The position numbers were made by a program, and so were the translations under genes. The notes beneath the pieces were generated by a model. The model worked only from the letters and a program-made list of their open reading frames with translations, was not told the origin of the DNA and did no database searches. A stretch of 64,000 bases of DNA from Aquificaceae bacterium (GTDB taxonomy: Bacteria > Aquificota > Aquificia > Aquificales > Aquificaceae): assembly GCA_027079305.1 (NCBI GenBank), contig JALWVU010000065.1, forward strand, positions 1 to 64,000, given 5' to 3'. Position 1 is the stretch's first letter. Every line of letters starts with the position of its first letter. Below, in pieces: positions 35,759-43,903 of this stretch.

Positions 35759-37261
35759 ATGGAGGTGGTAAGGGGAGATTTTCCTTTTGTGAGCCTGTCC
35801 ATAATACTGCCAGCGGTGTCCGCCCTGCTGGTGGTCCTGCTGAGGGAAAGGTATGCTAAAGCGATATCGGTTGTAGGGGCTGGAATAACCTTCCTGCTCT
35901 CCCTGGTGGTTCTCTATCTCTTCGATTACTCGAGGAGCTCGTCGGTCCAGTTCTACGAGGAATACTCCATCCTTAAAGAGTTCAACGTCAAACTTGCCCT
36001 CGGTCTGGACGGGCTCTCCCTGATCATGTATTTCCTCACCACGCTCGTGTCCCTCGTGGCGATCCTCTGGTCCGTGAGGGATAAGCAGATAAGCACGAGG
36101 CTGAAGGAATACTACGTGGCCTTTCTGCTCTCGGAGAGCTTCCTTGTGGGGGTCTTTGCCAGCTTCGATCTCATCGTCTTCTACGTCTTCTACGAGCTTA
36201 CGCTCATCCCCATGCTCTTTGCCATAGGCATATGGGGATACAAGCTCAGGCTCTACTCCGCATACAAGTTCTTCATATACATATTCGTCTCCTCCCTATT
36301 CCTCCTCCTCGGGATAGCCTCCGTCTCCGCCCAGCACTACTTCCAGAAGGGAAGCTTTTCTTTCAGCTACTTCGATCTTCTGAAGCTCAGCTATCCAGAG
36401 GGTCTCGGGATATTCTTCTTCCTCCTATTCTTCATAGCCTTTGCGGTCAAGACTCCCCTCGTTCCCTTCCACACCTGGCTACCAGACGCCCACGGAGAGG
36501 CTCCCACCGCAGGTTCGGTGATCCTGGCAGCCATACTCCTGAAGATGGGGACCTACGCACTCCTGAGGTTCAACGTGGGCCTCTTCCCAGAGGCAACTAT
36601 AAAGCTCATGCCCTTCATGGTGGCGATAGGGATAATCACCATAATCTACGCCTCCTGGATGACCATAGTCCAGAACAACGTGAAGAGGTTCGTGGCCTAC
36701 TCCTCCGTCTCCCACATGGGCTTTATAGTTACCGCCATGTTCCTGCTCAATCACGAGGGCCTGAGGGCTTCCGTTATAGAGATGTTCGCCCACGGGATGA
36801 CGAGCGCCTCCCTGTTTATGATGGCGGGCTTCATCTACAACAGGCTACACACCTTCAACATGAACAGCCTGAGGGGTTCGGTCAAGTTCATGCCTCTCTT
36901 CGCGGTGATAGTGGCCATAACCGCCTTCGCTGCGATGGGCCTCCCTGGAGGCTCCTCCTTCTGGGGCAAGTTCCTGACCATACTCTCCGCGAGGGAATAC
37001 TCCTACACTCTCGCCCTGCTGGTCTTGGTGGGAGGTTTCTTCAGCGCAGCATACGTCCTCTACATGCTCAAGACTCTCTTCCTGGACGTGAAGGAGGAGA
37101 GCATACTGATACACTTCAAGGACATAAGGGGCGTGATGCTCGTCTCTTTCCTCTTCCTGATAGTTCCCATACTTCTGATAGGTTTCTTTCCCCATCTTTT
37201 CTTCAGCATGTTCGACGGCTCTATCGGCTACATACTGAGACACATACTGAGGTTGGAGTGA
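35759..37261 (+). CDS. nuoM: NADH-quinone oxidoreductase subunit M (cluster 1)
   Basis: A 500-residue antiporter-like subunit with about 14 helices. The channel Glu is in FYVFYELTLIPM, the helix-7 Lys in FAVKTPLVPFHTWLPDAHGEAPTAGS and the helix-8 Lys and following residues in VKRFVAYSSVSHMGF. It pumps protons next to NuoL and NuoN. Similarity to NuoM of cluster 2 is only moderate, unlike the nuoL pair. It starts 6 bp after nuoL and ends 1 bp before nuoN. Confidence 0.95.
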   Translation: MEVVRGDFPFVSLSIILPAVSALLVVLLRERYAKAISVVGAGITFLLSLVVLYLFDYSRSSSVQFYEEYSILKEFNVKLALGLDGLSLIMYFLTTLVSLVAILWSVRDKQISTRLKEYYVAFLLSESFLVGVFASFDLIVFYVFYELTLIPMLFAIGIWGYKLRLYSAYKFFIYIFVSSLFLLLGIASVSAQHYFQKGSFSFSYFDLLKLSYPEGLGIFFFLLFFIAFAVKTPLVPFHTWLPDAHGEAPTAGSVILAAILLKMGTYALLRFNVGLFPEATIKLMPFMVAIGIITIIYASWMTIVQNNVKRFVAYSSVSHMGFIVTAMFLLNHEGLRASVIEMFAHGMTSASLFMMAGFIYNRLHTFNMNSLRGSVKFMPLFAVIVAITAFAAMGLPGGSSFWGKFLTILSAREYSYTLALLVLVGGFFSAAYVLYMLKTLFLDVKEESILIHFKDIRGVMLVSFLFLIVPILLIGFFPHLFFSMFDGSIGYILRHILRLE

Positions 37262-37262
37262 G

Positions 37263-38729
37263 ATGGATATAAAGGAGCTTATAGGTCCCATAGAGCTTCC
37301 GAGGCTGGTCCTCTTCCTTCCAGAGCTCATAGTGCTGATAACCGCCTTCGTCCTCTTCACGCTCGATCTCATACTCTCTGGCAGGAGCAAGAGGATAGTC
37401 CTTCCTTCCCTCAGCGCTATAGGATACGTCCTGGCCCTGATGTCCGTAGGGGTCTCCGCCCAGTTCAGGGGGGACACCTTCTACGGGAGCTTCACCAACG
37501 ATGCCCTCGCGTCTCTGGTGAAGATATTCGCGCTCCTGATAGCCCTCACCGTCCTCGCCTTCGCGGGCAGATACTTCTCCTCGAAGAGGTCCTTCTACGG
37601 GGAGTTCTACTACATGCTCGCCTTCACGCTTCTGGGGGCCATGATACTGGCCTCTTCGTATAACCTGATAATCATCTACGTCTCCTTGGAGCTGGTCTCC
37701 ATAGGCTTTTACATACTGACCGCTCTGCTGAGGGGATCCTTCATCTCCAAGGAGGGGGCCTTCAAATACCTCATCCTCGGAGGCCTCAGCATAGCCCTCG
37801 CCTCCTACGGGGCGGTCTTCATGTACATATACGCGGGCTCGATAGATCTGAGGGAGATCTTCACCTATGAAGGTGAGGACTACCACTACCTGGTCCTGGG
37901 CATAGTCTTCTTCCTGATAGGTTTCGCCCTCAAGATAGGGGCGGTCCCCTTCCACTTCTGGCTCCCAGACGCCTACCAGGGTGCTCCCACGCCCGTTACC
38001 GCCTTCATGGCCTCGGTGGGAAAGCTCGCCTTCTTCATCCCCGTGGTAAGGATCATGCCCCTGATCCAGGAGAAGTTCTCCCTAACCTGGACTCTTACCG
38101 TGGGGGTCATAGCGGCCGCAACCATGCTCTACGGGAATCTCGTGGCCCTCGTTCAGAAGGATATAAAGAGACTCCTGGCCTACTCATCCATAGCCCACTC
38201 GGGATACATCCTCGCGGCGGTGGCGGTCACCAAGGACATAGGCATGAAGGCGGTGATCTACTTCCTCGTGGTCTACGCGGTGATGGCGGCGGGATCCTTC
38301 TTCGTAGTGGCCATGCTCGAGAGGGCGGAGGGCTGGGAGAACAGGATCCAGGAGTTCTCGGGCCTGAGGTTCAACCTGCCTTACCTGGCCTTCGGCTTCA
38401 TGATATACATGTTCGCCCTCCTGGGGGTCCCTCCCACGGTGGGGTTCGTGGGGAAGACTCTCGTCTTCATGGCCCTCTCCTTCGACCAGCTCTGGTGGCT
38501 CGCCTTCGTGGTGATCCTCTCCACTGCGATCTCCACGGGATACTACGTAAGGCTCGTGGTTCTCATGTATATGAAGGACAGGGAGAAGGAGGTGAGGGTC
38601 CCCCAGAGGGGCTACGCGGAGGCCCTCTCTTTGGTGTTTCTGACCATACTAACTGTAGCCCTCGCAGTTGTGCCCGAGGTGATATGGTCCCTCGTGGCGC
38701 CAGCTTCGGAAACTCTCTTTGCGAGGTGA
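37263..38729 (+). CDS. nuoN: NADH-quinone oxidoreductase subunit N (cluster 1)
   Basis: A 488-residue antiporter-like subunit, the one nearest the E-channel. The conserved Glu is in IIYVSLELVSIGFYIL, Lys in FALKIGAVPFHFWLPDAYQGAPTPV and Lys in DIKRLLAYSSIAHSGYIL. It closes cluster 1. The nuoA gene of cluster 2 begins 4 bp after its stop, so the two clusters form one continuous run with no visible promoter between them. Confidence 0.95.
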   Translation: MDIKELIGPIELPRLVLFLPELIVLITAFVLFTLDLILSGRSKRIVLPSLSAIGYVLALMSVGVSAQFRGDTFYGSFTNDALASLVKIFALLIALTVLAFAGRYFSSKRSFYGEFYYMLAFTLLGAMILASSYNLIIIYVSLELVSIGFYILTALLRGSFISKEGAFKYLILGGLSIALASYGAVFMYIYAGSIDLREIFTYEGEDYHYLVLGIVFFLIGFALKIGAVPFHFWLPDAYQGAPTPVTAFMASVGKLAFFIPVVRIMPLIQEKFSLTWTLTVGVIAAATMLYGNLVALVQKDIKRLLAYSSIAHSGYILAAVAVTKDIGMKAVIYFLVVYAVMAAGSFFVVAMLERAEGWENRIQEFSGLRFNLPYLAFGFMIYMFALLGVPPTVGFVGKTLVFMALSFDQLWWLAFVVILSTAISTGYYVRLVVLMYMKDREKEVRVPQRGYAEALSLVFLTILTVALAVVPEVIWSLVAPASETLFAR

Positions 38730-38733
38730 GAAG

Positions 38734-39105
38734 ATGGACTACATAGGGTTCCTGATCTTCTTCGTGATAATGCTGGGGATAGCCCTCGTGATGATATCCC
38801 TCAACTGGCTCTTCGGCCCCAGGACTCCTCAGGAATACGAGGACTATCCCTACGAGTGCGGTGTTCCCCTCTACGATGAGAGCGCCCAGACCACCTTCCA
38901 CCAGGGGTATTACCTGCTGGGGCTCCTCATACTCCTCTTCGACATAGAGGCAGCCTTCCTCTTCCCCTGGACGGTGGTCTACAGGTGGCTCGGGGTTTTC
39001 GGCTTCATAGAGATGTTCCTCTTCATACTCATACTCACCTACGGACTCCTATACGCCTGGAGGAAGGGAGCCCTCAACTGGCAGTTTGAGATGGAGGAGG
39101 TATGA
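38734..39105 (+). CDS. nuoA: NADH-quinone oxidoreductase subunit A (cluster 2)
   Basis: A 123-residue three-helix subunit with YPYECGVPLYDESAQ and QGYYLLGLLILLFDIEAAFLFPWTVV, paralogous to the copy at 28209. ATG 38734, with GAGGTGA upstream, is preferred over GTG 38719, which lies inside nuoN. It is the first gene of cluster 2. Its stop overlaps the next small membrane ORF by four bases (ATGA), where nuoB would normally follow. Confidence 0.95.
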   Translation: MDYIGFLIFFVIMLGIALVMISLNWLFGPRTPQEYEDYPYECGVPLYDESAQTTFHQGYYLLGLLILLFDIEAAFLFPWTVVYRWLGVFGFIEMFLFILILTYGLLYAWRKGALNWQFEMEEV

Positions 39106-39347
39106 GCAGGGAGGCTTTGCTGAAAAGAATAGAGGTAGAGCAGGACAGGTTTAAGGTGGGCATGTCTCTCGTGGTTATCGTCACCTCAGGTTTGATAGGG
39201 CTTGTTTTGAAAAGTAAATACTCTGTGAGCGACTACGTTCTTTCCCTCGGTGGGTTGATAATAGACTTTATCTTCATACTCTATACCTTAAAGGTCTACT
39301 TGCAGGTAAATGCCTTACTATCTGAGCTGGAGGAGAAGGATGTTTGA
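39102..39347 (+). CDS. Small membrane protein in nuo cluster 2
   Basis: An 81-residue protein, not recognised. An N-terminal charged helix (REALLKRIEVEQDR) is followed by two predicted membrane helices (about 18-36 and 45-65) and an acidic end. It overlaps nuoA by four bases and the next ORF by eight, so it is translationally coupled. It occupies the place of nuoB. It may be a cluster-specific accessory or assembly factor; that is inference from position only. Confidence 0.7.
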   Translation: MSREALLKRIEVEQDRFKVGMSLVVIVTSGLIGLVLKSKYSVSDYVLSLGGLIIDFIFILYTLKVYLQVNALLSELEEKDV

Positions 39348-39450
39348 TCTTGTTCTTGTTCTTGCGGTTCTGATATCAGTGCTGATGATCTTCTTCGCCT
39401 ACAGATTATACAGAGCGGAAGAAGAGATGCCCCAGAGGAGAGTTCCATGA
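39340..39450 (+). CDS. Very short single-helix membrane protein in nuo cluster 2
   Basis: A 36-codon frame from ATG 39340 to TGA 39450. Residues 4-20 are hydrophobic (LVLVLAVLISVLMIFF), followed by YRLYRAEEEMPQRRVP, a positive-then-mixed tail. GGAGAAGG lies just before the ATG. It overlaps the preceding ORF by eight bases and ends 15 bp before nuoCD. Its tight packing suggests it is translated, perhaps as a stabilising mini-subunit. It is too short to judge by composition alone. Confidence 0.55.
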   Translation: MFDLVLVLAVLISVLMIFFAYRLYRAEEEMPQRRVP

Positions 39451-39465
39451 GATGGAGGAGGTGTA

Positions 39466-41247
39466 ATGCCCTGGGCTAAGGCTGAGGACTTTATAGATCT
39501 GAAGGAGAGGTTTCCCGAACTTGAGATAGTGGAAGCAAAAAACGAGACCTCCCTCCACGTAAAGAAGGAGAACCTCATAGAGCTTCTGAAGGAGCTCAAA
39601 AACAGGGGCTTCAAGCTTTTCATAGACCACTCGGTTGTGGATCTCAAGGAGCTCCTTGAAAAGGAGAAGGACTACAGGAACGCGGTAAAGGAAAAGCTGA
39701 TAGCCTTCCCCGAGGACAGGATTTCCAGGTTCCAGGCCTTCTACATCCTCTACAACGTGGACGAGAGGAAGAGGGTGATAGTGAAGACGAGGACCGAGGG
39801 AAAGCTCCCGACCATAGAGAAGCTCTGGTTCGCTGGAAAGTGGGCGGAGAGAGAGTGCTACGACATGTTCGGTATAGATTACGAGGGGCACGAGAACCTG
39901 GTGCGGGCCTTCATGTGGGATACCTATCCCTACTTCCCCCTCAGGAAGGACTTCCCCCTCGAGGGCTTTCCAGAGCAGGACCTTCCCTCCCTGAACGAGG
40001 TCCTCTGGGGGGACAAGCTCGAGGGGACGATGAACTACGAGAGGAAGCACACCATAGTCCCCACCTTGGAGGACCTCGAGATAACGGAGAAGAGGAGGCT
40101 CAAGAAGAAGGCCCAGATAGTTCTCAACTGGGGTCCCCTCCATCCTGGAACCCACGGGACCATGTGGTTCCTCTTTGACCTGGAGGGGGAGCGTATAGTC
40201 CAGGCGGACGTGATCCTGGGTCAGCTCCACAGGGGCGTGGAGAAGCTCGCAGAGAACGAGATGTACAACCAGTTCCTCGTCTACACGGACAGGATGGACT
40301 ACCTGTCCGCCCTCTGCTCCAATCAGGCCTGGGTGGTCGCCGTAGAGCGGATGCTGGGGATAGAGGATGATGTTCCCGAGAAGGCCAAGTTCATAAGGAC
40401 CATGATGTCCGAGCTCCAGAGGATAAACTCCCACCTCCTCTGGCTCGGGACCTACGCCCTCGACCTGGGAGCTCTCACCATATTCCTCTACGCCTTCAAG
40501 GAGAGAGAGAAGATAATGGACATCCTCGAGGGGATAACAGGTGCAAGACTCACCATCTCCTATCCGCGGGTAGGTGGTGTCAGGATGGACCTTCCCGAGG
40601 GCGCCCTTGAGGTCATCAAAGCCTTCATAAAGAGGTTTCCCAGAGAACTCGACGACTGGGAGAGGATACTCACCAGGAACAGGATATGGCTCAGGAGGAA
40701 CAAGGAAGTAGGTGTTATATCCCCAGAGGACGCCTACTTCTACGGAGTCACGGGGCCTGTGATAAGGGGCTCTGGAATCCCCTACGACATGAGGAAGCTC
40801 GAGCCCTACGATGCCTACTCGGAGGTGGAGTTCGACATTCCCGTCGGAGAGACAGGGGACTGCTACGACAGGTATCTGGTCAGGATGGAGGAGATGAGGC
40901 AGAGTGTGAGGATAATAGAGCAGTGCGTGGCGAGGCTCGAGAGGATGCCCAAGGACGCCCCCTTCTTCGCGGAGGTTCCGAAGGAGAAGAAGATAAAGCT
41001 CACCATAGACGGGATAGGTCTCAAGGTCCCGATGGGAGACATCTACTCCTCTGGGGAGAACCCGAGGGGTGAGCTGGGCTTTTACGTCTTCTCCACGGGA
41101 GGGGTGAAGCCCTACAGGGTCAAGGTCAGGCCCCCCTCCTACTACAACCTGTGCATATATCCGTATCTCATGAAGGACAGGGTGATAGCGGATGCGGTTA
41201 CCGTCCTGGCGAGTATAGATCCAGTTGTGGGAGAGACGGACAGATGA
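39466..41247 (+). CDS. nuoCD: NADH-quinone oxidoreductase subunits C and D, fused (cluster 2)
   Basis: A 593-residue fusion paralogous to the cluster 1 protein. The NuoC part (about 1-180) is somewhat longer and more diverged at its N-terminus (about 1-70). The NuoD part has LNWGPLHPGTHGT, LGQLHRGVEKLAE, YTDRMDYLS and GDIYSSGENPRGELGFY. GGAGGAGGTG precedes the ATG. Its partner NuoB is not encoded in this cluster, so it must bind the NuoB from cluster 1 or one encoded elsewhere. The stop overlaps the second Uma2 gene (ATGA). Confidence 0.95.
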   Translation: MPWAKAEDFIDLKERFPELEIVEAKNETSLHVKKENLIELLKELKNRGFKLFIDHSVVDLKELLEKEKDYRNAVKEKLIAFPEDRISRFQAFYILYNVDERKRVIVKTRTEGKLPTIEKLWFAGKWAERECYDMFGIDYEGHENLVRAFMWDTYPYFPLRKDFPLEGFPEQDLPSLNEVLWGDKLEGTMNYERKHTIVPTLEDLEITEKRRLKKKAQIVLNWGPLHPGTHGTMWFLFDLEGERIVQADVILGQLHRGVEKLAENEMYNQFLVYTDRMDYLSALCSNQAWVVAVERMLGIEDDVPEKAKFIRTMMSELQRINSHLLWLGTYALDLGALTIFLYAFKEREKIMDILEGITGARLTISYPRVGGVRMDLPEGALEVIKAFIKRFPRELDDWERILTRNRIWLRRNKEVGVISPEDAYFYGVTGPVIRGSGIPYDMRKLEPYDAYSEVEFDIPVGETGDCYDRYLVRMEEMRQSVRIIEQCVARLERMPKDAPFFAEVPKEKKIKLTIDGIGLKVPMGDIYSSGENPRGELGFYVFSTGGVKPYRVKVRPPSYYNLCIYPYLMKDRVIADAVTVLASIDPVVGETDR

Positions 41248-41771
41248 GGGAGGTTCGCTACCTTCCCCACTACACCTACGAAGATTACAAGAACTGGCAG
41301 GGAGACTGGGAGCTTATAGAAGGCATACCCGTAGCTCTGGCATCTCCCAAGTACATCCATCAGAGAACGCTGACGCGTCTGGCCTCAGTTCTGGAAGAAG
41401 CCCTTGAGGAATGCGATAAGTGCGACGTGGTGGTGGAGCTCGATTATATAGTATCCCACGATACAATCCTCAGGCCAGACGTTTCCGTTCTTTGTGAGAA
41501 GGTGGATGACTATATACTTAAGGCTCCGAGTATAGTATTCGAGGTGGTCTCCGAATCCACAGCGGAAAGGGATGAAGGGGTTAAGAAAGATATCTACGAG
41601 CGGGAAGGTGTCAAATACTACGTTCTGCTTTACCCTGAGAAGAGGATAGCCAAAATATACAGGAACACGGAAAGAGGATATTTAAAGCTCAAAGACGTAG
41701 ATACAGGGAAACTGGTTTTAGAGCTTAATGAATGCGGTATTGAGATAGACTTTTCCAAGGTCTGGATTTAG
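41244..41771 (+). CDS. Uma2 (DUF820) family PD-(D/E)xK nuclease-fold protein, in nuo cluster 2
   Basis: A 175-residue Uma2 protein: YTYEDYKNWQGDWELIEG, ASPKYIHQRT, ILRPDVSVLC, SIVFEVVSESTAERDEGVK and YYVLLYPEKRIAKIY. Asp, Glu and Lys of the nuclease-like core are kept. It is only distantly similar to the Uma2 protein of cluster 1 and belongs to another branch of the family. The ATG overlaps the nuoCD stop and the gene ends 11 bp before nuoH. The same location in both clusters is striking. No catalytic role is known. Confidence 0.88.
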   Translation: MREVRYLPHYTYEDYKNWQGDWELIEGIPVALASPKYIHQRTLTRLASVLEEALEECDKCDVVVELDYIVSHDTILRPDVSVLCEKVDDYILKAPSIVFEVVSESTAERDEGVKKDIYEREGVKYYVLLYPEKRIAKIYRNTERGYLKLKDVDTGKLVLELNECGIEIDFSKVWI

Positions 41772-41782
41772 GAGGAGGTTTT

Positions 41783-42832
41783 ATGGAGAGCGTAGTGGCA
41801 GGGGTGATCATAGCGATCATAAAGATACTGGTGATCCTTGGAATAGTTCTCGGAGTTGGAGCGTATCTTACCTGGGTAGAGAGGAAGGTAGCAGCCCATA
41901 TACAAAGAAGGCCGGGTCCCATGGTGGTCGGCTGGCACGGACTCCTTCAGCCCCTTGCGGACGGCCTGAAACTGATAACAAAGGAGGATTTATTCCCCAG
42001 ATACGGGAACAAATTCCTATACAACCTTGCCATAGTTCTGGCTCTCGTTCCCGCCACCCTTGTGTTCGCGGTAGTTCCCTTCGGTCCCGAGTTCGAGCTC
42101 TTCGGATACAAGATAAAGCCGATTCTGACCGACGTGAACGTTGGGCTCCTCCTTGTCTTCGGCCTCGGATCTCTGGCTGTCTACGCCATAGCCATAGCGG
42201 GATGGGCCTCCAACTCCAAGTATCCCCTGATAGGTTCTATGAGGAAGGCTGGAATTATCATTTCTTACGAAGTCGTTATAACCTTCGCGGTGATGGGACC
42301 TCTTATACTCGCAGGGACACTCTCTACCTACGAGATAGTTCAGAAACAGATAGAGCAGAACCTCTGGTATGTATGGGTCCAGCCCGTTGCCTTCGTGGTC
42401 TTCATGTTCGCCCTCCTCGCGGAGACAGGAAGGGTCCCCTTCGACATACAGGAGGCGGAAGCGGAGCTGGTTACCGGTTTTACGGTCGAATACGGAGGTA
42501 TGAAGTTCGGACTCTTCCCTCTGGTGGAGTGGTATGTGGAGGTTCTGTCCCTTTCCGCGATAGCGGTGGTCCTATTCTTTGGCGGGTGGTCTCCTATAAA
42601 CATCCCCTTTGTGGGCTTTGTGGATCCCCTCTTCTTCTTGGGGCCTTTTTCTCCCTACGCCTGGTTCCTCCTTAAGGTGACGCTCCTCTTCCTCTTTATC
42701 CTTTGGCTTCACTGGACGCTCCCCAGATACAGGATAGACCAGATAACGGAGACCGCTTGGAAGATAATGCTTCCTCTGACGCTTATAAACATAGTTTTCA
42801 CAGCTGTCATAGCTCCGGTTGTGTGGGGTTGA
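41783..42832 (+). CDS. nuoH: NADH-quinone oxidoreductase subunit H (cluster 2)
   Basis: A 349-residue membrane subunit with LTWVERKVAAHIQRRPGP, LLQPLADGLKLITKED, DVNVGLLLVFGLGSLAVY and ETGRVPFDIQEAEAELVTGFTVEYGG. GGAGG lies about eight bases before the ATG. It is clearly paralogous to the copy at 31421. An extra loop (about residues 265-285) with PINIPFVGFVDPLFFLG distinguishes it. A coiled-coil ORF, not nuoI, follows directly. Confidence 0.95.
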   Translation: MESVVAGVIIAIIKILVILGIVLGVGAYLTWVERKVAAHIQRRPGPMVVGWHGLLQPLADGLKLITKEDLFPRYGNKFLYNLAIVLALVPATLVFAVVPFGPEFELFGYKIKPILTDVNVGLLLVFGLGSLAVYAIAIAGWASNSKYPLIGSMRKAGIIISYEVVITFAVMGPLILAGTLSTYEIVQKQIEQNLWYVWVQPVAFVVFMFALLAETGRVPFDIQEAEAELVTGFTVEYGGMKFGLFPLVEWYVEVLSLSAIAVVLFFGGWSPINIPFVGFVDPLFFLGPFSPYAWFLLKVTLLFLFILWLHWTLPRYRIDQITETAWKIMLPLTLINIVFTAVIAPVVWG

Positions 42833-42863
42833 AGGGCATATTCGACAGGACTAATCTATAGCT

Positions 42864-43205
42864 ATGATCGAAAAGGCGAAGGGAATCATAAAGAAGGTAA
42901 CCTTAGAGATGGTATACGAAATAGTTGACGCAAGGACAAACGAGATAAACCACAGGATAGACAAACTTGAGGACAGAATGGATAGACTGGATCAAAAGAT
43001 CGAGGGTGTCAGACAGGAGATGAGACAGGATATAGGCCAGCTCAGGCAGGAGATGGGTCAGCTTCGGCAAGAGATGGGTCAACTGAGACAAGAGGTGAGT
43101 CATTTCAGGCAGGAGATAGACCGTCTCGATGATAAGATAGACAGGGTTAACCAGAGAATAGATACGGTGATCCAGATGCTATCAGAGATTATAAGGAGAA
43201 CTTAA
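42864..43205 (+). CDS. Coiled-coil protein with tandem heptads
   Basis: A 113-residue protein with no recognised family. From about residue 25 to the end it is a continuous coiled coil, with three perfect or near-perfect copies of the heptad GQLRQEM. The N-terminal 25 residues (KGIIKKVTLEMVYEIVDA) form an amphipathic helix. A TAATCT box lies six bases before the ATG and there is no ribosome-binding site, so it may have its own leaderless promoter. It interrupts the nuoH-nuoI junction of cluster 2. Scaffold or structural roles are possible but not shown. Confidence 0.75.
   Translation: MIEKAKGIIKKVTLEMVYEIVDARTNEINHRIDKLEDRMDRLDQKIEGVRQEMRQDIGQLRQEMGQLRQEMGQLRQEVSHFRQEIDRLDDKIDRVNQRIDTVIQMLSEIIRRT
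43038..43121 (+). repeat. Tandem 21-bp repeats encoding a heptad
   Basis: Three adjacent 21-base units (43038-43058, 43059-43079, 43080-43100) encode GQLRQEM-type heptads with a few substitutions, and a weaker fourth unit follows (43101-43121). The copies probably arose by slippage or unequal exchange, so copy number may vary between strains. Confidence 0.8.
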
Positions 43206-43228
43206 GTCCATCCTATTTTTAAAATCCT

Positions 43229-43243
43229 GTTAGAATATCTAAC
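43229..43243. promoter_or_regulatory. Palindrome before nuoI of cluster 2
   Basis: GTTAGA-ATA-TCTAAC is a perfect 6+6 inverted repeat in the 56-bp gap upstream of nuoI. It contains TAGAAT, a possible -10 box. A GGAGGT ribosome-binding site follows at 43250-43255. It may be an operator over an internal promoter. It is AT-rich and lacks an adjoining T-run typical of terminators. Confidence 0.4.
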
Positions 43244-43261
43244 GCTTTTGGAGGTAGTGGC

Positions 43262-43903
43262 ATGATTAAGCGTGTGGCCGCCAAGCCTCTCTCCTGGCTG
43301 GAGAGAGCTTTGTTTATAGATTTCATAAAGGGACTTTCGGTCACCATAAGGCACGCCTTCAGCAGGACCATAACCACCCACTACCCCTACGAGAAGCTGA
43401 CCCCTCCCAAGAGGTTTCGGGGCTTCTTCGGGCACAAGGTGGTGGACGGGAACGAGCCCCAACCTGCCTACGACGAGTGGGTTGAGAGGTTCAAGATAGA
43501 GGTTATCCCCGGAAAGAGCAGGTGCGTGGTCTGTATGCTCTGCAAGCGCGCCTGTCCTGTTCCGCAGCTCTTTGAGATAGAGGGCAAGAAGCTCGAGAAC
43601 GGTAAGAGGGTGGTCTCGGTCTTCAACATGAACCTTATGCTCTGCACCTTCTGCGGATTCTGCGTGGACGCCTGTCCCGTGGACTGCCTCTTCCAGAGCG
43701 ACATACACGAAACTGCCTCCTACACGAGGAAGGACTCCATACTCGACCTCGAGCTTCTGGAGAGGATAGGGAAGGACTGGCAGGCGAGAAGGGAGCACGA
43801 GCCGGACAGGATATGGATAGACGACTCCCAGCGGGAAAAGCTCTGGTATGAGAACGATGTGAAGCTCCCGGAGCTTGAGTTCAGGGGGAGGCATGAATGG
43901 TAA
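43262..43903 (+). CDS. nuoI: NADH-quinone oxidoreductase subunit I (cluster 2)
   Basis: A 213-residue two-cluster ferredoxin subunit. The [4Fe-4S] motifs are RCVVCMLCKRACPVP and LCTFCGFCVDACPVD. The N-terminal segment ALFIDFIKGLSVTIRH resembles the cluster 1 protein, and the C-terminus is about 12 residues longer. GGAGGT lies six bases before the ATG. A 56-bp gap with a palindrome upstream makes an internal promoter possible. The end overlaps nuoJ by 7 bp. Confidence 0.95.
   Translation: MIKRVAAKPLSWLERALFIDFIKGLSVTIRHAFSRTITTHYPYEKLTPPKRFRGFFGHKVVDGNEPQPAYDEWVERFKIEVIPGKSRCVVCMLCKRACPVPQLFEIEGKKLENGKRVVSVFNMNLMLCTFCGFCVDACPVDCLFQSDIHETASYTRKDSILDLELLERIGKDWQARREHEPDRIWIDDSQREKLWYENDVKLPELEFRGRHEW

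Noticed and set aside
39105-39466. A hidden or degraded nuoB in cluster 2
   Set aside because: All frames were read; there is no tandem-Cys motif or other NuoB sequence, only two small hydrophobic ORFs.
43229-43243. The palindrome as a rho-independent terminator for the coiled-coil gene
   Set aside because: The stem is short and AT-rich and there is no adjacent run of Ts of useful length on the downstream side.
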